NCBI RefSeq assembly: GCF_030811555.1
Contig: NZ_JAUSQZ010000001.1
Location: 1,178,001-1,242,000, forward strand
DNA: 64,000 nt
Direction: 5' to 3'
Source of the DNA: Kineosporia succinea
GTDB taxonomy: Bacteria; Actinomycetota; Actinomycetes; Actinomycetales; Kineosporiaceae
Shown: piece by piece, positions 25,746 to 32,508 of the stretch
Layout of the letters: every line of letters starts with the position of its first letter
Numbering within the stretch: the first letter of the stretch is position 1
Notes under the pieces: model-generated
What the model was told of the DNA's origin: nothing
Seen by the model: only the letters and a program-made list of their open reading frames with translations
Database searches by the model: none
Program-made: the position numbers and the translations under genes

Positions 25746-27670
25746 TTGTTCAGCGACTCCCCGAGCTGCGTGGCGAGCAGGTTCACGAAGCGCGCCGGGT
25801 CGTCGGGCTGGGTGCCCTCGGCGAGCAGGGCCATGCCGTGCACCAGCTCCACGGTCTCGGCCAGCTTGGGGTCTTCGGGACGGGCCTCGTGCGCCGTGCG
25901 CAGCCCCTCGACCAGGGCGTGCTTGGGGTTGAGCTCGAGGATGCGGCGTTCCTGCGGGATCGGCTGCCCCATCGCCCGGTAGAGGTTGACCAGGGTCGGC
26001 GTGGCGTCGTTCTCGTCACTGACGACGCAGGCCGGCGAGGTGGTCAGGCGGTTGGAGAGCCGGACCTCCTTGACGTCCTCGGTCAGCACCCCGCTCATCC
26101 AGGTGAGGAGGCCGGAGAACTGTTCCTTCTGCTCCTCGCGCTCGGCCTCCTCCTTCTCGTCGAGGTCGATCTCGCCCTTGGCCACGGACTGGAACTGCTT
26201 GCCGTCGAACTCCGGCATGCCGTCGACCCAGACCTCGTCGATCGGATCGGTGAGCAGCAGGACCTCGAGCTCCTTGGCCCGGAACGCCTCCATGTAGGGC
26301 GAGTTCTCGATCGCCTGACGGGAGTCGCCGGTGAGGAAGTAGATCTTGTCCTGGCCCTCCTGCATGCGCTCGACGTAGTCGCGGAGGCTGGTGCGCTTCT
26401 CCGGGTCGTGGGTCGTCAGGAAGGAGCTGACCTCGAGGATCGCGTCGCGGTTGGCGAAGTCCTGCAGCAGGCCCTCCTTCAGCACGCGGCCGAACTCGTC
26501 CCAGAACTTGGTGTACTTCTCCGGCTCGTTCGCGGCCAGGCCCTTGACCGACTGCAGCACACGCTTGGTGAGGCGCTTGCGCATCGACTCGATCTGCCGG
26601 TCCTGCTGCAGGATCTCGCGGGACACGTTGAGCGCGAGGTCCTGTGAGTCCACGACACCCTTGACGAAGCGCAGGTACGGCGGCAGCAGCTCCTCCGCGT
26701 CGTCCATCACGAACACGCGGTTCACATAGAGCTGCACGCCGTGCTTGGCGTCGGGGCTGAACAGGTTGGCCGTGGCGCGCTCGGGCAGGAACAGCAGCGC
26801 CTGGTACTGCAGCGTGCCCTCGATGTTGAGCCGGATCGTCTCCAGCGGGTCGTTCCAGTCGTGGCTGATGCGCTTGTAGAGCTCGGCGTACTCCTCGTCG
26901 GTCACCTCGGAGGCGGGACGCGTCCAGAGGGCCTTGCGCGAGTTGACGGTCTCGAACTCGGGGGCCGGCGGTTCCTCACCCTCCTCCGGCGTGGGGACCT
27001 GGAGGGCCTCCATCCGGATCGGCCAGGTGATGAAGTCTGAATACCGGGTGACGATCTCCCGAACTTTCCGGGGGTCGGTGTAGTCGAAGAGCCGGTCCTC
27101 GGGGTCGGCCGGCTTGAGGTGCAGCGTGATCGAGGTGCCCTGCGGGGCCTCCTCGAGCGCCTCGATCGTGTAGGTCGCCTCACCCGCGGACTCCCAGCGG
27201 GTCGCCTCGGCCTGGCCCGCACGGCGGGTGATCAGGGTGACCCGGTCGGCGACCATGAAGCTGGAGTAGAAGCCGACACCGAAGCGGCCGATGAGCTCCT
27301 CGGTGGCACCCTCGCCCTCGGCCTCCTTCTGCGCCTCCTTCAGCTGCCGCACGAACTCGGCGGTGCCGGAGTTGGCGATCTTGCCGATCAGGTTCACGAC
27401 CTCGTCGCGCGACATCCCGATGCCGTTGTCGCTGATGGTCAGCGTGCGCTCGGTGGCGTCGAGGTCGATCCGGATGTGCAGGTCGGAGGTGTCGACGTCG
27501 AGGGTGTCGTCGTTGAACCGCTCCAGCCTCAGCTTGTCCAGGGCGTCCGAGGCGTTGGAGATCAGCTCGCGCAGGAACAGATCCTTGTCCGAGTAGATCG
27601 AGTTGATCATCAGCTGGAGCAGCTGACGGGTCTCGACCTGGAACTCGTAACTCTCGGCCTGGGTCGTCAT
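25742..27670 (-). CDS. htpG: Molecular chaperone HtpG (Hsp90)
   Basis: This 642-residue Hsp90 has the GHKL ATPase motifs NASDALDKLR (near 36), DNGIGM (near 81) and GRFGVGFYSSFMV (near 120). The middle-domain catalytic Arg region SREILQQDRQ and a C-terminal dimerisation part follow. It refolds or remodels client proteins with ATP in the cytoplasm. The ATG of MTTQAESYEF at 27670 is the family start. It is divergent from the LmbE-type gene and overlaps the DinB-like gene downstream. Confidence 0.97.
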   Translation of the reverse strand: MTTQAESYEFQVETRQLLQLMINSIYSDKDLFLRELISNASDALDKLRLERFNDDTLDVDTSDLHIRIDLDATERTLTISDNGIGMSRDEVVNLIGKIANSGTAEFVRQLKEAQKEAEGEGATEELIGRFGVGFYSSFMVADRVTLITRRAGQAEATRWESAGEATYTIEALEEAPQGTSITLHLKPADPEDRLFDYTDPRKVREIVTRYSDFITWPIRMEALQVPTPEEGEEPPAPEFETVNSRKALWTRPASEVTDEEYAELYKRISHDWNDPLETIRLNIEGTLQYQALLFLPERATANLFSPDAKHGVQLYVNRVFVMDDAEELLPPYLRFVKGVVDSQDLALNVSREILQQDRQIESMRKRLTKRVLQSVKGLAANEPEKYTKFWDEFGRVLKEGLLQDFANRDAILEVSSFLTTHDPEKRTSLRDYVERMQEGQDKIYFLTGDSRQAIENSPYMEAFRAKELEVLLLTDPIDEVWVDGMPEFDGKQFQSVAKGEIDLDEKEEAEREEQKEQFSGLLTWMSGVLTEDVKEVRLSNRLTTSPACVVSDENDATPTLVNLYRAMGQPIPQERRILELNPKHALVEGLRTAHEARPEDPKLAETVELVHGMALLAEGTQPDDPARFVNLLATQLGESLNK

Positions 27671-27881
27671 GGCACCTTTCCCCACGTTCTTTCGCTTCTG
27701 CGTCGCGTTGCGGGCAAAGATTATCCGCCCCGGCCGGTTTCTTCGTGATCCGCGCTGCGTAGTCGCGTCGTCACATGTGTCGAACGCGGCTGTCGGCTTC
27801 GCACGGAGCACGGTGATTCGTGTGCTTGGGTTTGTCGACCCGCGCACCACGCACCACCCGTACATGCGAAAGGATGGCCCT

Positions 27882-28646
27882 GTGGCCGCACCGGAGTCCC
27901 TCTCAGACCGTCCCCTCGTCGTGCTCAGTTCCCACCTGGGCGACGCGGCCCTCTCCGTCGGCTATCTCATGTCCCAGCTGGCGAAGTCGACGCCGGTGAC
28001 GGTGATGACCCCGTTCACGCACACCCAGGGCAACCCGACCCGCACGGCGCGCAACTACCTGCAGAAGCGCAACGCGATCAAGGCGCCGACGCTGTACAAC
28101 CAGCGCCGCACCGAAGACCAGCTGGCCCTGCGTTCCATCGGCGTGACCGGCGTGCACCTCGGGCTGCCCGACGCGTTGTTCCGCCCGCGCCCGGCCGACC
28201 GGATCCCGCCGTTCGTGCGCAACCTGGTGCCCGAGACCGGCGTCATGTACCCGACCTACCGCTGGCACATCTCCAAGGGCAAGCTGAGCCCGCACGACGC
28301 CAAGACGCTGTCCGACCTGGAGCAGCGCCTGCTCTTCACCACGGACGACGACACGGTGATCCTGGCTCCGCTCGGCATCACCCGTCACGTCGACCGGGTG
28401 CTGGTGCACGAACTGGGCAAGCGCATGGCCCGGCACCGCACGGTGGGCTACTACGCCGACCAGCCCGACGCGCAGAAGCTCGAGGGTGACATCCCGGCGC
28501 CGGCGGGCACCGAGCTGCTGAAGTTCGAGGTCGACCAGAACGCCAAGGCCGCCTTCCTCGAGCGGCACACCATGCACTCACGGGCCACGCTGGGCCGGCG
28601 CATCCCGGCGCTCGACGAGTACGTGTTCCTGCCCACGTCGCTCTGA
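27882..28646 (+). CDS. LmbE/PIG-L deacetylase-like protein
   Basis: This 254-residue protein shows the LmbE-type start VVLSSHLGDAALSVGYLMSQ and a second metal-site region HVDRVLVHELG. Family members are zinc N-deacetylases of GlcNAc-type substrates, including mycothiol enzymes. The first motif is HLGDA instead of the canonical HPDDE. One ligand position is therefore altered and activity is uncertain. GTG 27882 is preferred because AAAGGA lies 8-9 bases upstream; ATG 27864 has no ribosome site. Confidence 0.75.
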   Translation: MAAPESLSDRPLVVLSSHLGDAALSVGYLMSQLAKSTPVTVMTPFTHTQGNPTRTARNYLQKRNAIKAPTLYNQRRTEDQLALRSIGVTGVHLGLPDALFRPRPADRIPPFVRNLVPETGVMYPTYRWHISKGKLSPHDAKTLSDLEQRLLFTTDDDTVILAPLGITRHVDRVLVHELGKRMARHRTVGYYADQPDAQKLEGDIPAPAGTELLKFEVDQNAKAAFLERHTMHSRATLGRRIPALDEYVFLPTSL

Positions 28647-28687
28647 TCCCGTTGCGGGTCCGAGTTTTTCACGGGCCCCCACCAACG

Positions 28688-28727
28688 ACGGACGCCCGGA
28701 ACGGCCTGAGCCGGTCCGGGCGTCCGT
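28688..28727. terminator. Bidirectional terminator between LmbE-like and repeat-protein genes
   Basis: ACGGACGCCCGGA (28688-28700) pairs perfectly with TCCGGGCGTCCGT (28715-28727). The loop contains a further CGGC-CTGA-GCCG stem. It separates two convergent genes. Confidence 0.88.
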
Positions 28728-28745
28728 GGGTTCTGGGCTGGGTTT

Positions 28746-29984
28746 CTACTGCTGGCCGTTCTGGTCGGACTCACGGCGCGGGCGGCCGTAACCGTCCGGG
28801 TTGAAACGGGTCTCCTCGCCGTAGCCGTCGTACGAGTTCTGCGCGGCGGGACGGTTGGACGAGCCCTGGCCCCACTGATCGGCCTGGTTGGCCTGGTTGT
28901 GGTTGGCCTGGTTGTGGTTGGCCTGGTTGTGGTTGGCCTGGTTGTGGTTGGCCTGGTTGTGGTCGGCCTGGCTGAACTGTTCGGGTGAGCTGAACTGGTC
29001 CTGGTGGGCGCCGAACTGGCCGGACTGGTTCCACTGGCTCTGGGCGCCCCACTGGCTCTGCTCAGTCGGCCGGCCCTGGTTGTTCTGACCCTGGTTGTTC
29101 TGGCCCTGACCGTTCTGGCTCCGGCCGTACTGGTCCTGCCCGTACTGGTCCTGCCCGTACTGGTCCTGCCCGTACTGGTCCTGCCCGTACTGGCTCTGCC
29201 CGAACTGGCCCGCCTGGCTGAACTGGGCGGGCTGCTCGAACTGCCCCGGCTGCCCGAACTGGCCCGGCTGACCGCCCGGCCCGAACTGGCCCGGCTGCTC
29301 AAACTGGCCCGGCTGCCCGAACTGGCCCGGCTGCCCGAACTGGCCCGGCTGCTCGAACTGGCCCGGCTGCTCGAACTGCCCCGGAGCCGCGTACTGGTTC
29401 CCGTACTGCCCCTGGCCCCCGAACTGGTTGTGCCCCTGGGAGTCCTGCCCCCACTGTCCCGAACCCGCCTGCCCCGCACCCGCCTGCCCCGAACCCGCGT
29501 GCCCCGCACCCGCGTGACCCGGGCCGCCCTGCGCCGACGATCCCGGGCGCCGTCCCGCCGAAGCCGGCATCCCCTCGTCCTTGCGAAGGAAGTTGCCCGC
29601 GATGATCACCAGGGCGAGCAGCAGCCCGAGGAAGAAGCCGATCGAGATGCCGAACCCCTCCTGCCCCTTGATGAGCTGCAGCAGGAGCAGCGCGAGCACC
29701 AGCCCGGACAGGCCCAGACGCACCCAGCCCCGGACGCCGTCGAGCGCCGGGATGCGGGCGTTGCCCAGCTGCACGGCGACGACCTCGGCCACCAGCACGA
29801 GAGCGACCAGGGAGGCCAGGGTCGGCAGGGTCAGCGCCCAGCCGTCGGCCGAGTAGTCGATCGAGGTGCCCAGGATCTGCTGCGACATCTTGTACCAGGG
29901 CAGGAACGTGTCGAGCACGAAGAGCACGCCACCCGCGGCGACGATCTTCCCGCCGAGGGTGAGGGGGAATCTACTGCTGGGCAT
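28746..29984 (-). CDS. Membrane protein with long Q/G/N-rich repeat tail
   Basis: The 412-residue product has about four membrane helices in residues 10-135 ([20 protein letters not shown] at the start). They are followed by about 270 residues of low complexity: [12 protein letters not shown] hexamers, four or more DQYGQ-type repeats, and five NHNQA repeats, ending in a charged tail. The composition resembles disordered, prion-like sequences. The N-terminal 30 residues are clearly paralogous to the protein at 30495-30962, which lacks the tail. Function is unknown. A surface or intracellular scaffold role is speculative. Confidence 0.75.
   Translation of the reverse strand: MPSSRFPLTLGGKIVAAGGVLFVLDTFLPWYKMSQQILGTSIDYSADGWALTLPTLASLVALVLVAEVVAVQLGNARIPALDGVRGWVRLGLSGLVLALLLLQLIKGQEGFGISIGFFLGLLLALVIIAGNFLRKDEGMPASAGRRPGSSAQGGPGHAGAGHAGSGQAGAGQAGSGQWGQDSQGHNQFGGQGQYGNQYAAPGQFEQPGQFEQPGQFGQPGQFGQPGQFEQPGQFGPGGQPGQFGQPGQFEQPAQFSQAGQFGQSQYGQDQYGQDQYGQDQYGQDQYGRSQNGQGQNNQGQNNQGRPTEQSQWGAQSQWNQSGQFGAHQDQFSSPEQFSQADHNQANHNQANHNQANHNQANHNQANQADQWGQGSSNRPAAQNSYDGYGEETRFNPDGYGRPRRESDQNGQQ
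28886..29400. repeat. In-frame minisatellite tracts in the repeat-protein gene
   Basis: Five perfect 15-mers GGTTGGCCTGGTTGT occupy 28886-28960 (encoding NHNQA). Four 15-mers CGTACTGGTCCTGCC run from 29126 (encoding QYGQD type). An 18-base-type CCCGGCTGCCCGAACTGG array fills about 29230-29375 (encoding PGQFxQ). All periods are multiples of three. Confidence 0.92.
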
Positions 29985-30133
29985 GAACGGGGAACTCCTT
30001 CTCGATCCGGTGCGTCCTGCTGATCAACCGCAGGCAGGACGCGTGCACCGCCTCTGGCGTTGCACGGCACCGGCCGGGGATCCGGGCGCGGGGCCACGGC
30101 GTCACCGGCCGGTTCAGAACTGGCGGAACCGGC

Positions 30134-30373
30134 TCAGCGGTGAGCCGGCTGCTCCTTCAGCGTCACCCACGCGGCGTCGAGCCGGCGGGTGACGAAAATG
30201 CCGACGCCCCAGGCCATTGCCAGGGCCGGAAGGAAGAAGACCCAGCCGACGGGTGACGTCAGCGCGAACAGCGAGAGCAGCCCGGCCATCGCCGCCAACG
30301 TGGCCAGCGCGACCAGGAAACCGATCGTCCCGGTCAGCAGCCAGCGTGTCGTCTCCGTGATGAAACGCCCCAT
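30134..30373 (-). CDS. Small two-helix membrane protein, hypothetical
   Basis: This 79-residue protein has two hydrophobic helices (residues 12-36 and 42-62) separated by SPVG and ends in a short charged tail. No family is recognised. It sits between the two paralogous membrane genes on the same strand, with about 150 and 120 bases of flanking sequence. It may belong to the same locus, but no motif indicates a function. Confidence 0.55.
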   Translation of the reverse strand: MGRFITETTRWLLTGTIGFLVALATLAAMAGLLSLFALTSPVGWVFFLPALAMAWGVGIFVTRRLDAAWVTLKEQPAHR

Positions 30374-30494
30374 CGAAGCCCCTCCCCAGGTGCCGGACAG
30401 CCCCTCCGCCGGCCCATGTCACCTCGATCCCCATGACATGTGTTCATCACGGTATCAGCGTGACGATCGGGGCAATCAAGGTCAGCGCGAAAGA

Positions 30495-30962
30495 TCAGCG
30501 CAGAGGGGCGGCACCGACGGGAACCGGCACGGCCGCCCCGTTCTCCGCCTCGACACCTCGCAGATAGCTGCCGTAGGTGAGCGCGATCACCAGCGCAAGC
30601 CCGACCGCGATGCCGTAACTGGGCCCCATCCGTTCGTGACCGACGACCAGCTGCAGCACCACGAGTGCGGTGGCAGTTCCGGCCAGCCCCAGGCGAAGCC
30701 AGGCGGCGGCCAGGTCACCGAGCATCGGCGGACGCACCCGGAACACCTGCACCACCACGACTTCGGCGACGAGGGCCAGCACGAGCAGCATCGACAGGGC
30801 CGAGAACGGTGTGCCCCAGGCCATCTCGGAGTCACACACCTGAGTGCCGAACAGCCCGAAACAGTTGCGGTGCCAGGGCGCGAACGAGTCGAGCAGGTAG
30901 AGGATGCCGGTGGCGGCGACGATCTTTCCGCCGAGCGTCAGCGGAAGGCTGCGGCTGGCCAT
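30495..30962 (-). CDS. Four-helix membrane protein paralogous to the repeat-tail protein
   Basis: This 155-residue protein begins [19 protein letters not shown], nearly identical in pattern to the first residues of the 28746-29984 product ([10 protein letters not shown], then LDSFAPWH versus LDTFLPWY). It shares four predicted membrane helices but ends in a short GVEAENGAAVPVPVG tail without repeats. The pair looks like a local duplication in which one copy gained a low-complexity extension. ATG 30962 is chosen by alignment with the paralogue. Function is unknown. Confidence 0.68.
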   Translation of the reverse strand: MASRSLPLTLGGKIVAATGILYLLDSFAPWHRNCFGLFGTQVCDSEMAWGTPFSALSMLLVLALVAEVVVVQVFRVRPPMLGDLAAAWLRLGLAGTATALVVLQLVVGHERMGPSYGIAVGLALVIALTYGSYLRGVEAENGAAVPVPVGAAPLR

Positions 30963-31275
30963 GGAACCGGGGCTCCGATCCGAGTCGATGTCGGTCGTTG
31001 TCGGACGCGGTGCCACGCGAGTCACGCGCACCGCGAAGGGCGATGCCAGGGCGTCGTCGAACCTGGCAGAGGTCTGTGACTTCCACTCTGCCAGGAGTCG
31101 CCGTCCGATGCGCACCGGTTTACCCCCACTCGCGCCTTACGGAACACCGAATCGTCACCAAACTGCGCAGCGGCGACGTATCCGGTCCACTCCCCGCCAT
31201 TTTCCGTTCACCGAATGCGATTCCCATTCATGGCCAGGGATAAAGAAATGCCGCCCGGCGGACGACAGAGAGCCT
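30963..31275. other. Intergenic divergent region, no gene seen
   Basis: These 313 bases separate divergent membrane-protein genes. The part near 31190-31260 is locally AT-richer (CATTTTCCGTTCACCG, GATAAAGAAATG), so promoters for one or both genes may lie here. I see no operator, hairpin or RNA gene that I can support. Confidence 0.4.
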
Positions 31276-32073
31276 GTGCGTCACCGGAACCGGAGCGAGT
31301 CTCAGCCCAGAGCCGAACTGGGACCCGTGGTTTTTGCCCCGGAAGCGCATCGTCCTCGTGACCTGCGCCTCCTTGTCGACGCCTCGGGCCTGACCGTCGA
31401 GTTCGGACTCGGCCTACGGCAGAACTACGCCTGGGCCGACTGTGCCGCCGTCATGGTCTGGCCCGACCGCGCCGAGCTGGTCCTGCGGGGCGAGGGCGGG
31501 GAGGGCGCCGCGAGTCTGGTCGTGCGGGCAGCCGACTGGCACCACGGCGACCAGGCCATGCGGGCGATCTCGCAGCGACTGCCCACCGACGTGCTGGTCA
31601 CGATGCTGGCCGACGACGAGCCCCAGCCCGAGACCTACCGGCTGCCCGGCCTGGCCGCCGGCTCGGGAGCCCTGCTGGCGGTCATGGCCCTGTCCGCGGC
31701 CGTGGTCGGGCTGCTCGGCCTCGTGATCGGCGCGATGGACCGGTCGCTCTCGGCCACCGCCGTCGGCACGGTCTTCCTGGCCGGCGCCGTCCCCCCGGCC
31801 CACGCGCTGTTCGTGCGCATGCGCGTACCGCGCCGGTGGCGTGAGCAGGCCGCGGTCCGCGGGCAGGCGGGTGTGCGGATCACCTCGGTCCTGGCCCGCT
31901 CGGGACCCGCAACCCTCGGAGCCGCCCTGACCGCGTTCGCCGTGCTCGTCGTCCTCAATCTGCTCGTCGCCCTCACCGTCAGCACCGCCGCGCTCGTGCC
32001 CGCACTGCTCTGCGGATTCGCCACCGCGGGCTGCGCGCGGGAGCTCTTGCGGCGTCGACGCCGTCAGTCCTGA
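31276..32073 (+). CDS. Hypothetical membrane protein with N-terminal soluble domain
   Basis: This 265-residue protein (GTG start proposed at 31276, with AGAGAG upstream; GTG 31327 is an alternative) has a beta-rich N-terminal half, residues 20-110 (LRLLVDASGLTVEFGLGLRQ). A bacterial PH-like fold is possible. About four hydrophobic helices follow between residues 125 and 255, then an Arg-rich C-terminus (RELLRRRRRQS). No family is confidently recognised. It is convergent with the small partner gene of the large membrane protein. Confidence 0.55.
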   Translation: MRHRNRSESQPRAELGPVVFAPEAHRPRDLRLLVDASGLTVEFGLGLRQNYAWADCAAVMVWPDRAELVLRGEGGEGAASLVVRAADWHHGDQAMRAISQRLPTDVLVTMLADDEPQPETYRLPGLAAGSGALLAVMALSAAVVGLLGLVIGAMDRSLSATAVGTVFLAGAVPPAHALFVRMRVPRRWREQAAVRGQAGVRITSVLARSGPATLGAALTAFAVLVVLNLLVALTVSTAALVPALLCGFATAGCARELLRRRRRQS

Positions 32074-32112
32074 ACCGCCCCTCAGCACCTCCTGACGGTC
32101 AGGACGATGTGG

Positions 32113-32508
32113 TCATCTCGCCGGGTCGAGGAAACCGTTCTCGACCTGGAGCAGTTCGTAGGGGGTCAGCTGGGGCTGTTCCCAGTTGCGCAGTTCCAGG
32201 TGCAGCACGAACGAGACGGGCACGGCCACGTGGTACCGCTCCACGTAGTAGGCCAGGTCGCGCGGCCACACCCAGGCCCCGTCGGTGACGAACTCGAGGG
32301 GGCAGACGGCCGTGGCCGAGGGGTCGAGCACGTCGTCGGCCATGGACGCCGTCGCCACCAGAACCGTGTTGCCCCACAGGTACTCGAGCAGCTTCTCCTC
32401 CTGGTCGGCGGAGCGCGGATCGGCCGAAGGCAGGGCCTGGTGCAGGCTTTCACCGTCGGGCAGGCCGTGCGGCAGCTCCCGGAAGAACCCGGCGCGACTG
32501 ATGATCAT
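32113..32508 (-). CDS. Small partner of the toxin-like membrane protein, hypothetical
   Basis: This 131-residue soluble protein has LPDGESLHQALPSADPRSAD, a conserved-looking ATASMADDVLDPS, and TDGAWVWPRDLAYYVERYHV near residues 75-95. Its ATG overlaps the stop of the 924-residue gene (ATGA), so the two are translated together. In polymorphic toxin loci a small soluble gene directly after the toxin is usually an immunity protein. By position this could be one, but no immunity family is recognised, so that reading is inference. Confidence 0.55.
   Translation of the reverse strand: MIISRAGFFRELPHGLPDGESLHQALPSADPRSADQEEKLLEYLWGNTVLVATASMADDVLDPSATAVCPLEFVTDGAWVWPRDLAYYVERYHVAVPVSFVLHLELRNWEQPQLTPYELLQVENGFLDPAR

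Noticed and set aside
28886-29400. Possible CRISPR array because of regular repeats.
   Set aside because: Units are tandem without unique spacers and lie in frame within a protein-coding gene.
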